From: Ascaris suum
Taxonomy: Eukaryota; Nematoda; Chromadorea; Rhabditida; Ascarididae
DNA length: 64,000 nt
Direction: 5' to 3'
NCBI GenBank assembly: GCA_013433145.1
Contig: CM024177.1
Span: forward strand, 6,474,110-6,538,109
Both the position numbers and the translations under genes were made by a program. This document shows, in pieces, positions 1 to 11,932 of this stretch (its first letter is position 1; each line of letters begins with the position of its first letter). A model generated the notes under the pieces. The model was not told the origin of the DNA. It did no database searches and saw nothing but the letters and a program-made list of their open reading frames with translations.

Positions 1-640
1 ATTAGGCAATTTATGAAGCCGTCGTATTGTCTGTTGAAAATGATTACAACATGAATTAGCATTTGACCTGCACCATAAGCATTAATATATGCACCATAGA
101 TCCATTTTTGCTTAATGAATTGGCATTGCCCGAGGCGGTCTTTATTTTTCGGCCGTTGAAAATGAACAAATTCCATGTTTGAATTTTGCGTGCTGAACAA
201 AATGGCTCAAAATTTTCAATTTTCTCCTGGTCATAACGAAATGCGACAGAATCTCATAACCTCCGATTCAAACCGAACCTCAGTCGTGTTCGATTTATAA
301 GCCTTCCTCGATTTTTTGCACAGGGAAACGGCCTGGCTCATCTAAAATGGCGCCATCAAATTTCATGGCAGTGTTCCAGTGCTCGACCAAAACTTCCCAT
401 TTCCACTCGACGAACCGTCTGCATGAAGAGTTTTTCATACGCCACTGAGAGGAGGACAGGGATGGTGAAGGAAGCAGAAAAGAAAGGTTATAAGCCGATA
501 AATCAACCGTTCGAGAACCAAAAGTCGCCAAATCGCTGGAGCTTTTAGAGTGTGGTTGAATATGACTGAACAAAGGCAAAAACCATCGTCCAATCATGTT
601 GCATTTCTCCACTGCTGACGTTGTTTTACTGGGAGCTTTA
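1..640. other. Unassigned sequence left of the inverted-repeat element
   Basis: No exon with convincing splice sites is visible. A minus-strand frame of about 105 codons (295-612) is open but has no recognisable motif and no plausible acceptor, so I do not call it. Confidence 0.4.
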
Positions 641-1821
641 CTGATAACAGCAGTGGAAAACTATTAAAAGTCTGCTATCGCTGAAATTTAAGCATTGAAT
701 GCTAGTATTGTGGGATGGGAATTCAAAAACTGGAGTCATGCTTAAGTGCTCTAGGATATGAACAGGAATCCACGGTGTTCGCTTGTTGCTGGGGTCTTGC
801 TGTTACTGCCCTGCCACCATACTGTGATCTCCGAGAGCTCTTCGAGCTAATGAATCTCACAGGCGCGCAGGTAACTCCGAGGCCAACATAGTCCTGTCAT
901 ACTGGTTTAGGGAATAAAGAGATATATACGGGAGCTTGTTCTCAAGGAAAGAAATAAGACGCAGTGGGAGATGCCTAATGTTGGTTGGCGTACATTCATA
1001 TAGGGTTACTGAGGTTGTCCAGATATCTTCTACGTTCCACATTCTGTTCTCTTAGTTCTCCTCTCTAAAGCCTTCGAATTCTTTGTGATAGCATCTCATG
1101 GTAATCCCGTCCCTTAAAATTGCTCATCAACTTTGCACAAATTTCGCTCTCAAATCGTGCAACAGTAATTCATAATAAATATATAAGAAACCCGAAGGTA
1201 TTGAACAGATTTGATCTTTCGCGACCGTCTTAATTGTAAAAATAGAGTTTCGATCAATTCAAATCACTTTTTATGCAAAGATGGGCAAGCACGAATTCGA
1301 GCCGAATATTCTTAGAGAGGTGAGAAACTTGGAGATCGAAGATAGTGATCTCTGCATTAAGCCCCTTATTCTCTTCCCTCGAAACTCTTCCGCTTCTGAT
1401 ACCCAGGAATCCCATCCGCCTTTTGCTTTTCCCAAATTTCCTCTCACGGCTTCCTCAGAGAAATGATTTCCTGAAGAAATCGCTTCTGACTTCCAGAAAA
1501 TCCTCTTTGTTCCTTACACTTCGAAAAATTTTCCTGTCGGAAAAAACTGCTTCTAGCACAATATAATTTTGGTGTGCCTCATAGGCAAAACGACCAAAAT
1601 ACGTAATTTCGATGACGTCCAAATGGGCCTCCATATTTTCAGGGACAATTTCAGTTGTACGGGCAATCGTCATCTTCTGAATTGTTTGCGTACTTTGGTG
1701 ATTGTTGATCAAATCAATTAACGCGTTGAATATTTCGGTGAAAATTTGAGTGACTACAAAATTCAGTGCTTAAATTTAGGCGCATAGCAGATTTTTAATA
1801 GTTTTCCACTGCTGTTATCAG
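641..1821. mobile_element. Candidate non-autonomous DNA transposon or large MITE with terminal inverted repeats
   Basis: The left end, starting CTGATAACAGCAGTGGAAAA at 641, is repeated in inverted form at 1,761-1,821. The first 29 bases match exactly, and about 60 bases align with a handful of mismatches and one gap. The arms enclose about 1.06 kb with no convincing transposase frame. Long, similar, outward-facing arms suit a deletion derivative of a cut-and-paste element. I see no clear target-site duplication (left flank gcttta, right flank ctaatc), so the exact ends or superfamily may be wrong. A foldback repeat is the alternative. Confidence 0.5.
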
Positions 1822-4800
1822 CTAATCGACAGATTCATTTTGGGAAAATGGACAGCAAAATTGGATTTCCTGTAAAAGACAACTGCGCCTGTCGAGCATC
1901 GCTTTAAATTACAGGCGAGCGGTCTATTCTGTTGTTAGATGCATTTTCCTATTTTAACGCACTATTTGTTCCAAGGAGCGTAAATATGTTCGAGGGTGTT
2001 TTCGTTAGCACTTGCTGATTTTCACTCTTTTTCTATGAAAATCAGCGGGATTTACTCATCGAGCCTATAATCTGCCAAATCATAAGTCTTGGAAGCAAGC
2101 GAAAATTGATGGTAAAATTCTTGATGGTCATGTCGCGGGTGTTATATCATTTTATGATAAGTTCTATATGAAACATTTTTACATGAAGTAGCTCGGTTTT
2201 AATTTGGTGGAAGAATTCATTAGAGATCAAAAAAGGCCAGTATTCAACAAGAAGTGCAGTTAGCCACCGAACGATAACGCGAAATGCCAATCAATTAGCA
2301 AAGAAAGCGGCTGGCAATAATGTTTTGAATCGTCAATCCACTTGGTCGTTATGAAACCTGTGGCATCGATGGGTGTTTTAACGAACAGATATTTCTTGTC
2401 TTATACTGTTGCTTATTGTAATCAGGTAATGTTAAATGTATGAAAATGAATGTAAAAGAAGCAACAATGTTTTGCTATTACACTTGTGCCGATACACAAT
2501 GCACAGACTTGCATGCGCACAACATATCCGACATAGCTATGATCGGATTTACAAATGCAAATTTGTAAGTTCGGTGCACAGTCTCCCCGGCGAGCTTCGC
2601 CTTTCTTTGCTGAGCGTTTTATAACTAAATGTTTCCACATTCTCTGGTAGCAAAGGCACACGCATTATTAAAGTAACTTCAGGTAGCATATAAGCTTTAG
2701 TTTTTGCTACTGTTTGCCTAAGAAGTCAAACTTGTCGAGATGCTCTGATGACATTTAAGGACGTCGCGCCGAGCATTGCTTTAATAAACAATTACATCTC
2801 GATTATATAAACAGGCTAAAATTCGAGCACTCTTCATTCGACTAGGGATTAATGGACAAGACCTGTCCACTTCTCCATTCGAGGATGTTATTCATATTAC
2901 TTCGAATATGAAAGGGATATGGAGAGAGAGGGAGAGATACAAGAGTTATCGATATATGCTTAGACGCTTTTTTTCACACATTTATGTATGTGCATTTATT
3001 GATGTTTTGATGTTGAGCTCGTCTAATTGCTGCCTTTTTCGATCAATACCGCGCTTTACGATTTATGTCCATCATATCCGGGTATCCCTTTTGTAACAAG
3101 TTCTTGTTTCTCTAATAACACTTATGCTTAATGTTCACCTTCATTCAACCTTGTTTGAACACAAAGCTTTGTGCAGCTTCCTCATGCTCGTGCAATTCGG
3201 TTAAAAATTTTTCGTCTCGCGAGTACAAGACGTGCTCTCGCTACATCCCTCACAGAAATGAGGAAACACGCCTATGTTCAGAAATCCCCACATCCTCGGA
3301 GGATTTTTGGGCGTGAAGGTCTCCGCGGCGGGATTCCTGGCGATCCAGAAGCAACGAACACCGGAGCCTTGAAGGTGGGAGGGTGATGATGGTGAACATT
3401 TAGCATTAATTTGAGGGTGGCCAAAATCTGTATTAGATTGCCATGTTTGTCTTGATTTGTATTCTTATTTCGTTTTTTACATTATCCATCATACGTCAAC
3501 TCGACTTATCCTTGCCTGTCTTTCATAATCCTTGTTCTTTACCTCTCTATGCCTTATATGCTTCCGATAATTATGTATAAGGCCGAGGAAGGTGTTCAAA
3601 CGAGACTCACACAAAGTCAGATATAAAAACTCAGCACTCAAAGTCAAAACTTTCTATCTAAGCAATTTCGTCCTTAGTACCTTACGTTTCCCCTATCATC
3701 ACGCTTGCTATATTGCGCTGATATATGAAGATACATTCCGATTATCCATCAACGAAATTTGCAATACTTTTATGCCAGTCATTACAATGAAAAATATACA
3801 GTTAGAAAAGAGTGAAATAGTATTACGAAAGCAGCAAACGAACTTTGAAGTTTGCGGTTCAAAAGAACTTTCAACGAAATTTTCAACGATGTGGCGTTTT
3901 CTCGAGCAATGAATCAAGATTCTATGAAAAGATTAGAAAGAGCAAAACATTGAGCAATTCGAAGCACCTTTGCAAACGATTATTTTCTTCAAACATCAAC
4001 TATAAATCCTCAGCTAAACAAATTCGAATTGCATTAAGAGCATATATTTCCGGTCGAATTGCGTGTTTTTGTGGAGATGTTTTCAAGAATTGTTCCAATA
4101 TTACGTTATCTCTCTGCATATGTCTATGCAATTGTTTGTTAAATAATTTCAATACATAAGACAGGAAAGCAGTGGTGATGAGATTTGGTTGATTATTCGA
4201 TATCGCTGACTGGTTGACCGGAAAGAATCCCATTCAGTTCACCACCTGCTTATTGAGATCATACCCACTCAATAGCGCTCTCGTACTTTCATGCCAATTT
4301 CTATTATTAAAACATTCGAATGGACTCAAGAATTATTTTTAGATAATGAATTGTGCAGCCGATCAGTCGGGTTTGAACAGGTGGTATTAGTAGAGGCTCG
4401 AGCTAAACTGTCAGATTCATGTTATATGTTCGGCAGTTAAGCCACTATCTAATGAGTCATAGAACCAGGGAATATTATTAGCATTACTTCCAGAAATTTT
4501 TAATTTTGCATGCACCCCCTGATTTGCTTGGCGTAATTGCAAAAAAACAGATATGCTGTCGGTTTCCTTGCCTCACTTTCCCACTTATTCTTCCAATTAT
4601 TCAAATTGCGTTTTTCTTTCATAAAAACTCAGCATTCATATTCGTCCTACTAGTATCTCTGTCTTTCGCTCTAAAGCAATTCATTGTTAGAATTTCTTAT
4701 TCGGCCAGTGGCAGCGTTTGAAGAGGAATGTATTTCGCACCAGTTTTATTCGGTTAGAAGATTGGCTGTTATCTTTCGAACTTAACTATTGTACCTGAGA

Positions 4801-5057
4801 TTAAGCATCTTATATACTTGGATATGAAAAGGTTCTTGTTGGTGAACGTTGAACGTCGAAGCAAGGAGGCGTTAACTACTCGTGGATGACTCGAGCAATT
4901 TTTGTGATGCAAAATGATTAGGATGCGATTTATGCAACGACGGTAAGGGAACATCGTCACCTTTTTGATGTGAAGTGCTAAGCATTGATGTTTATGCTAA
5001 ACGCTTAGGATTAGTTCACAAAGAACTAAACGGCAGCTGATGATGTAGTGGTTGTAT
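1822..5057. other. Intergenic sequence without supported genes
   Basis: AT-rich. Open frames of 60-106 codons occur on both strands (for example 3,592-3,912 and 3,845-4,159, plus), but they are lysine- and phenylalanine-rich, lack recognisable motifs and are not flanked by good splice sites. Upstream exons of the gene at 5,058 could lie here unseen. Confidence 0.35.
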
Positions 5058-5731
5058 ATGACGTTTCACGGTCAGCCAAGTGAGCTAGCTGAGAGTTTAG
5101 TTTGCATTCCATACTGATGGTTGATTACTTCCCATCAAATCATATCATATAGCATATGTCTATTTTCGACATATTTTAAAAAAATCTATGAATAGAATAT
5201 CCGCTTGAAAACTACTGCTACTTCCTACTGAAAGATGCCAACTTCACTTAAGCGACACAATGAGCAGCTATAGAAGATTTATAGATTTATGGAGCTTTCT
5301 TTCGCAATTCACTATCTGAGTTCTCGAAAGGAAAGTGTGATTTGCAACATATATAGTTTTGGAGATGTATATAGGAGTTTACTTCGAAAAATCTCAGTGG
5401 AAGAAAAGCACTGCAACAACAATTTGCAATAAAAATCGTTTCTTGCTAATTTCAGCACTTACTAATAGAACTTTGAACTGTTATCAAAATCACTAAAGAA
5501 CCAGGTTTTTGTGTAAGTTTGGTTTTAGGTTCAATTTATCCGTTCATAATACTCGTGATGGCTGCATCCGCTCTAACAATATGTCGAAAAGATTCACGCA
5601 AACGCGAAAATGTGATGTCAATAAGGGAGAGAAAACAACTGGCTAAAATTGAACTAATGAAGCAAGCGGAACGCCAACAGCAGCAACAATATTCTTCAGG
5701 CGTGACCAAATTTCTGATACTTAAAAAATAA
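5058..5731 (+). CDS. Small single-pass membrane protein, unrecognised (74 aa, two exons)
   Basis: Exons 5,058-5,079 and 5,529-5,731 join in phase 1 (CCA A | GT TCA) across a 449-base intron with donor gtgagc and acceptor ggttttag. The product starts MTFHGQPSSIYPF. One hydrophobic segment runs from about residue 11 to 27 (YPFIILVMAASALTI). A strongly basic juxtamembrane stretch (CRKDSRKRE) follows, then a charged helix ending in a run of five Gln, then the tail FLILKK. The positive-inside rule puts the C-terminus in the cytosol. I do not recognise the family; it resembles small integral membrane proteins in plan only. The next gene starts 266 bases downstream behind its own splice acceptor, suggesting an operon. 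The 22-base first exon is the weaker part of the model; the second exon is well supported. Confidence 0.5.
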
Positions 5732-5976
5732 TACCGCACTCAGCAATATTCTTAAGTTGTTTATTCTTAAAAAATATAGACAACTTGTCAATAGAGCTGT
5801 TGTCTAAAGCAGAAATATCAAAGTCGTATATGAAGGAGAGTATGCAGGTTTATGAAAGTTTTAATCCCTCTCCCCTCCTCCACAATTAAATTCCAGCAGG
5901 TGGCGAATCAAAATTACGCCGACTTTTCTCGCTTCACCCAGTGAAGCCAATTCTTATTTTGTAGCTCCATTTTACT

Positions 5977-5996
5977 TCGTCTTTCATTAGTTTCCA
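5977..5996 (+). promoter_or_regulatory. Probable trans-splice acceptor and 6-nt 5' UTR of the second gene in a candidate operon
   Basis: A U-rich tract ending ctttcattag (AG at 5,989-5,990) lies 6 nt before ATG 5,997 and 259 nt after the preceding stop. No matching coding donor exists upstream. That spacing and layout are typical of downstream operon genes in nematodes. It is inferred from position, not shown by a transcript. Confidence 0.45.
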
Positions 5997-7397
5997 ATGT
6001 GCCAAACAGAAGAAGGTGTGCGACCTCCAATAGTCATTTTCGGCCCATCTTTATGGTACAACCAAAAAGCGATTTGGCTTTGTGAAACGGCCGAAAATTT
6101 AAGAGTGTATTATTTGAACGATTTCACCGGACTGCGCGGCGAGGACCCTTTGCATATTATAACAGTTGAAAATGTATGTAGTTTGATAAACAGTGGGACA
6201 CCACTGAGACGATTTCTGAGTGCTATAGTAATGCGAACATTTAAACTGTAATTATTTAGGACAGCAGCAACGAACAGCAGAATACGCGTATGTTCATTTT
6301 TTAACGACCAAACTTATATATATGCGACTTAAACAATTTCAAAGTTCGATATGAGAAGCCCGACGTTAAGAAATTTAAGATCATGATTTACTAAAATTTG
6401 ATATACACCCATTGTTCGAATACTGATGAAACTCTCAAACGAGTGCTCTAAGCTAAAACGGACGTCTTCACTTACTGTGGATGATAATCGTTTTTTTGAT
6501 GACGAACGAAAGCAATGCCTGCATAAGGGTGTACACTCTCGACCTCCCGATTGTTTGACGAATGTTCTACCACTGATATATTGCAGACATCCGTATTTGC
6601 CATTATTTTTTGCTTAAGTCCTCACTTTGCTCAAATTCATTACGTTATTGCAGAGTAAAAATGTTTACTTAGATGCTCGAAAGCAGAGAAAGTTGCACCT
6701 ACAAGCATAAATGTCAGTAAAGACACAGAAGCAATTTCGACTCTTGCATTTTTATTGTCGGCTTATTTGTTTGCGAAGTGAGAAAAAAAATCCTGCATTA
6801 GTAGGTTTGCCTACATTTTATTCAGAAATACTGAATTTGTTCTTTATATTAGTACATCAAAGGAAAATTTAGGGATAGTTCATCAGGAAAGCGGAGCAAT
6901 GCCAAAAAGGTGATCGATCGTTCATTGTTTTTTTTAATCTTTGCTGCATTACCGTCTCATAACTATTCGTTTATCCTGAAATAGTCACTGTAATTTTGTG
7001 TCATATATATATCGACCATAGAATGATTTTAAAGTAATTTATAGCATCAATTGCCGGAACATTCGTGAAAAATGAGTGATTGAGTCAAGTGTTTTCATTT
7101 CTAATTTAATTTTATGCAAATCAGATAAAATAGCATATTTTTGAATGTTGCATTAAAGCTGTTTTATTGTCCTTATCATTGCAGAAGAACGAGCACAGTG
7201 TTCTACTTCAAAAGTTCAACGCACTTTGTGAGAATAAACGCGCCATAAAGAATGAAACAAGTAAGAGTACGGCATTCGGCATTTTGCAAACTAGCAATAA
7301 ACAGACTGCTATACTTTGTACGAATAAATCGCCTAATAATAAGATCATGTTATGCCGCAGTACTCGTCAAAAAATTATTGGAAGTGTTGGTCACTAG
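5997..7397 (+). CDS. Unrecognised small protein (161 aa, four exons)
   Basis: Exons 5,997-6,173, 6,260-6,287, 6,587-6,654 and 7,185-7,397 have compatible phases (0, 1, 0), and their lengths sum to 486 bases, an exact open frame. Exon 1 encodes MCQTEEGVRPPIVIFGPSLW and continues to a clear donor (AAT|gtatgt). Exon 2 is a 28-base micro-exon with acceptor attatttag and donor gtatgt. Exon 3 follows attgcag, and exon 4 follows tatcattgcag. The N-terminal third has a hydrophobic strand (PPIVIFGPSLW) and an acidic loop (FTGLRGEDP); the C-terminal half is basic and Ser/Thr/Asn-rich. No signal peptide or known domain is apparent. Exons 1 and 4 are the better supported. Exon 1 could splice straight to exon 4 in frame (both phase 0), skipping the two small exons. 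Confidence 0.45.
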
Positions 7398-7622
7398 GTG
7401 AACCGCCAAGCGGTTAGCGTCGTAGTAAATAATCCAACTTGTTTGATGATAAATCAGTTAAGTCAGTGATCGCTGGAGGAAGCTTTATTGAATATACATA
7501 ATTAGCTGATGGAGCAACTACGAGCAAACTAGCTTAAAGCTAACTTAAAGCTTGAACTAGCTTGAAGCTAATTTAATGCTCAAAAATTCACCAACAGATA
7601 TATGCAGATGCACAAGTTTACG

Positions 7623-7628
7623 AATAAA
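7623..7628 (+). terminator. Candidate polyadenylation signal AATAAA
   Basis: This is the first clear AATAAA after the stop at 7,397, 226 nt downstream. A second AATAAA lies near 7,647. A plausible 3' end for the 5,997-7,397 gene or for the whole candidate operon. Confidence 0.35.
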
Positions 7629-8205
7629 CGCAATTAGCATATAGCAGAATAAATGAAGAAAAATAAGAATGAGAATGTTTTTTCTATTTATATTTATTCA
7701 TCATATATTTCGCAACAGTACTTGGAGAAATTTTGCCTGTGATAATAAACAGATTTTTCAATGTTGTTAACACATAGAATATAAATTTAGAAAACAAATC
7801 TTTTCGTAGTGAGAGATAAAGCAAATGAATATTATTAAAGATATTTGGTAGAGTGAGTTAATCATTAATTCACTTTTGCTAGAAAATTATAAAATGGGGT
7901 TTTCCTAGAAACTTTGAGAAAAAGAAACTTTCTTTCGTCTTTTCACTGAGATTTTTAAAATCGCATAATCGAGAACTCTGACATTAAAAACGCTGCTGTT
8001 ACGAAACTATGAGGCCATAATAAGTTCCAAAGAATTATCATCAATTTGAAAGCAATTATAAGGAGATATAACCTCCACGGCCCGAACGTTAGAGAAATCT
8101 CTTTTCATAAAAAGGCTTGGGCACTGAAAAAATTCAAAGTTCGACAGTTCTTATCGCGAATACTGCAAAGATAATTTTCGGTTTATTAAGATAATACAAA
8201 CCTCG
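7629..8205. other. AT-rich intergenic sequence
   Basis: No exons seen. Just before it, at 7,528-7,580, lies a patch of imperfect short repeats on the theme agcttaaagcta. Confidence 0.35.
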
Positions 8206-9013
8206 ATGAGCAGAGAACTCACTCAACACGCAACATTAATAGGTGAGTATGAAACGTTCGCTTTCGGTTCTTTAGTGCAGATGGCAATTCTCATTGTTGT
8301 ACACTTGTAAGCCGGTAAGGGACTTATTTGTGGGAAATATATAAAATGGGTTATATCGAAAAAATGAGTAACAAAACTGCAAACACAGTTGAAAATTAGT
8401 TTACTTAATACTCATTTTTGCTTGCTTTCTGCAAGATTTTGCAAGAAATGAAATGGATGGAGCACTCAATGTTGGCAACGGCGATATTGCGGCGGAGGGC
8501 GTGTAGGCGAAGCGATGATGTTGGTCGCAGAATCGGGAGGGCGGCACATACGTGCAAAAATAATTTTTCTGTGGCTATTAGTCCTACCTTTTGCTAAGGT
8601 AGCTATAACCAGTTATTAATAATTGGTACACTTGTTGTGCCTTTTACAATCACAAGTTCAGCTGCTATCAAGGTGGGCGGTAAACATGCCAACTGACATT
8701 TCTTGTCTGCTGACTGACTTCCGCAAGTAAACGCACAACGCATTCACCATATCCGATCCGCTTTGGATTAGGCGAGCGCGAGATTATCTGATTATCATTC
8801 TGTGGTCTTAATGTTGCTCTGGAAGCAGACGCGTCCGTACAAACAGACATTTCATTTATCATATCGTAGATGGACTTTGGTCGATCTGGGGAGAGGAATT
8901 GCAACAAGTGTAAATTGCAAAGCAAAAAGTGCAAAGGTGCAACAACTCCTTCCGTTCATAACAACAGCCACAGCTTGTTTTTCAAAACGTCCAGTCTTCT
9001 TGGCGGCAATTGA
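8206..9013 (+). CDS. Candidate small gene, unrecognised (35 or 81 aa by splice choice)
   Basis: Exon 1 (8,206-8,242) reads MSRELTQHATLI to a strong donor (ATA G|gtgagt). Exon 2 starts at 8,436 after tttctgcaag and continues in phase as DFARNEMDGALNVGNGDIAA. If exon 2 runs to its own stop (8,504-8,506) the product is 35 aa. If the weak donor gtgtag after 8,500 is used, it joins in frame to 8,870-9,013, which begins MDFGRSGERNCNKCKLQSKK, has three Cys in a basic context and ends SSLLGGN. Exon 3 could instead be a separate gene, because its acceptor (catatcgtag) lies directly on the ATG. A possible trans-splice acceptor, tttattaag, lies just before exon 1. The family is unknown. The exon 1-2 join is the best part of the model. 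Confidence 0.35.
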
Positions 9014-9212
9014 AGTCGTCACTGCTAAATTTTACATACGATAGTGAAAAAGCGGTTGCTATGGTGAAAGATTTGCTGAACGTTTGGCTGTGTGATGGTA
9101 ACTGCATTTCCTCGCATTGAACTTCAAAGTTTGTTGCTCAGATAATAGGACGGCCATATAATGCACAAGGAAACACCAATAATCTACGACAAAAAAAACT
9201 CAAGGACAACTT

Positions 9213-9686
9213 TCACCCTTGCAGGGGAAGCGCAGAAAGTTCATTAAGTACGAGCGAGCCACTAATTTCACGTAAGGATTTGTTGTTAATGACGTCGAAG
9301 AAGGCTAAAGAAATGGCTGCAATCATGCGAAAACGTTTGTCGCTTACCTCTTTGAAACTCTGTCGGGTAATAGTCGAGTCACAGTGGAACTGACCCACCT
9401 AGATGGCATCGGGGTTCGAAGCAAGGGTGATGTTATCAGAAGCCTCGTGAACTAATCTATTCAGGCTTGAAGTCGACTGCTGCAACATCATCGACCACTT
9501 TTCCCACAAATCTTTGTCGTGCTTCCATCTGTGTTCCGTTATCGAGTGGTTATCCACGAGCTTGCATCCTGTTGCAGTTCCAATATTTTTGAAATCTTGC
9601 AGTTCCAATATTTGAAATCTTAGCAGATAATTTCTAATCTTTGGGACTTCATTCGACCTTTTATTTTTTCCGCATTTTGTTACCAA
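9213..9686 (-). pseudogene. Minus-strand open frame of about 158 codons broken by one TAG
   Basis: From 9,686 the frame reads MVTKCGKNKRSNEV and later HDKDLWEKWSMMLQQST, stops at TAG 9,399-9,401, then stays open in the same frame to 9,213. The amino-acid mix looks coding-like, but I recognise no family. It lies antisense within a block whose other candidate genes are on the plus strand. It could be a decayed gene or element fragment, a single-exon 95-aa gene ending at 9,399, or chance. Confidence 0.25.
9574..9621. repeat. Short tandem duplication (25 + 23 bp)
   Basis: gcagttccaatatttttgaa plus atctt is followed immediately by the same sequence lacking two T. It is inside the broken minus-strand frame, so one copy is 2 bases out of register with the other. 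Confidence 0.7.
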
Positions 9687-9856
9687 AATATGACAAGAAC
9701 AAATAACACTTAAATAAAGTGGTGCGTTTAATCTTTTTGCCTTCTAAGAAGGACAGCCAGAACGATGTGTATCTGAATGAGAGTAATCGTCGCGTTTATT
9801 CAACAACATATGAGTGAAGAATACAATAGCACTTCAGAGTTTGACATATTGGAAAT

Positions 9857-9928
9857 TTGCATTACTATTTTCTCTACAATTTACAATAGTATTTTCTTTA
9901 AAACTTACAGGAATATTTTCTTCACAGT
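9857..9928. repeat. Three imperfect 24-bp tandem units
   Basis: The units begin ttgcattactattttctc, ttacaatagtattttctt and ttacaggaatattttctt. The period is a multiple of 3, so overlapping frames on both strands show repeated peptide patterns without being genes. Confidence 0.65.
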
Positions 9929-10344
9929 TTACCAACATCTTCCCAATGGTGCTATTATATATTCTATTTCTCATTCTGCTTATATAATACTTATAGGTGA
10001 GGAAGAGATTTCCACAGCGAATAGACGGATCCTTCAACAACCCGACACTTCTCAACGTTTGCACATAAGGTTATTTTTGCAGTTCATTTTCCTTCCAAGC
10101 AGTTTTTGTGATGCAATAATCTGGCAACAGTAAATGCAAACTTCTTTTATTTGTGTAACTTAGAGCGCTTCTAAAATTATCCTACTGCTTCGCTATATTT
10201 CCTCAAAATTTTTTTTCAACCTTGAAATACAAACTTAAATGAGAATCGCTTTTCAAGCTTTATTAGAGATATTCTATGATATTAAAAGTAATTTTTGTAG
10301 AGGTGATATGCGCATAAGGTGATAGTTTTCACTTCGATAATTAG

Positions 10345-10493
10345 GTCTGCTGAAAACTCTATCCATTGACCCTTCTCCGTCTAGTAATACCTCTTCAGGT
10401 ACGAAAGCAATGCGAAATACTTCACGTGAATTTCGCGATGAAAACTGTTTCAATTCATCAGTTGTGGCACCGAATTTGACTCCATCAGTGTAA
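10345..10493 (+). CDS. Candidate Ser/Thr/Asn-rich exon, unrecognised
   Basis: After the acceptor cttcgataattag, a phase-1 frame reads LLKTLSIDPSPSSNTSSGTK and on through FRDENCFNSSVVAPNLTPSV to a TAA at 10,491-10,493. It may be a terminal exon, or it may splice at gtacga (after 10,398) or gtgtaa (after 10,487). The other two frames close early. I could not find its upstream partner. Confidence 0.3.
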
Positions 10494-10595
10494 TAATACT
10501 GAGTTTTATGGCATTTCTGGCTTCATTACAAATATTAGATTATTTCTGAATCTTTGAGCACTATTAACGCTGTTCACTAGAAATGAGTCATTTAG

Positions 10596-10678
10596 GAGCA
10601 ATCAGGAGCGTGACAGCATTAGGCGATCGCTGAGTGAAAGGCACTTACTCGACCCTCGACTTCCACAAACAAGGACAG
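10596..10678 (+). CDS. Candidate internal exon, Arg/Ser-rich, unrecognised
   Basis: It lies between acceptor gagtcatttag and donor ACA G|gttagg; only one frame is open (SNQERDSIRRSLSERHLLDP then RLPQTRT). It starts in phase 2 and ends in phase 1, so it does not join directly to the exon at 10,345 or to the one at 12,212. At least one partner exon is missing or one call is wrong. Confidence 0.3.
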
Positions 10679-11757
10679 GTTAGGAGACATGAAAATTTTT
10701 TCTTCCGAGTATTTTGATTTGTTTCGGGTTACTGTTATTGCTTGTTTTTACTATTATAACTGTTACTATTAAATTATAGACTTTTTAATGTATGGTATAT
10801 AAACCTCCACCACAATTCATTAAATGTCAACAGGAGAAAAGGAAAGGATGCATAAACGAGAAAAAACCATAGAAAATCTTTGTTGGGGATTTTGATTACA
10901 TTTAATGCGAAATTGTTAACTCTCAAATCACCTCAAAATCTCCACAACCGCCGTAAAAATGCTACAGGAAAAGATCGTTGTCATTCATAAGCACATTCTA
11001 TGCTTTTTACGCAAATTCGTTTCCTAATTAAGGGCGATAGAACTGAGATATGACTTCAAAACAGATTTTGTGATGTCGTATTTTTTTGCTTCCATCGCTT
11101 TGTTGTTGAATTATTTTGCCGAATAAGAGGTGTTGAACCACATTATTTGCCACTTGCATCAAGGAATGTCGGTCTCATATTATCCAAATGAACGAAACCA
11201 CTGTTTAAAAAATGAAATTCAAAAACTTTACAAATTATCCTCCATCTAAACGACTTCTTTGGCTACAATTACTTCACCGTTCAAACTCTGCACATCCTCA
11301 ACGAATATACTGATTATGAAAAGATCTGTAACAGTTATATTTATACGATCGACTGATCTTCCGCTGTAAAACATACAAAACGAATTACTATGGTCTCAGT
11401 AGTAATGTTTGCACTCTTTAAATGAAGCGAACACCAAAATACAGTTTTTTGTTCAAAAACAATAGTGAAAAGACAATTGGAAAGGAGTGGGGTGGATAAT
11501 AAGAAAGCGAAAGAGACACGAGGAAAGAGAAAACGTTTGTTGCAGAATTCACAACTGTTCATTTAATTTGCAGTTTTCAATATGAATACTACAAACTGTG
11601 TTATCCACTTGCTTCTCTCTTCTAAGGAAGTATCAAAGTATAATTTTAGCGCATAAAAAACATTCGATCACCGCCGATGCGATTGCTGCCGATCTGGAAA
11701 GACAACTCGGAAGAGTGGTGTGTATTCATTTTAAACGTTGAAAGTATTCATTTTCAA

Positions 11758-11932
<175 letters not shown>

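Noticed and set aside
9361..9430. tRNA-like patch with a ggggttcgaagc B-box-like motif
   Set aside because: No acceptor, D or anticodon stems can be drawn around it.
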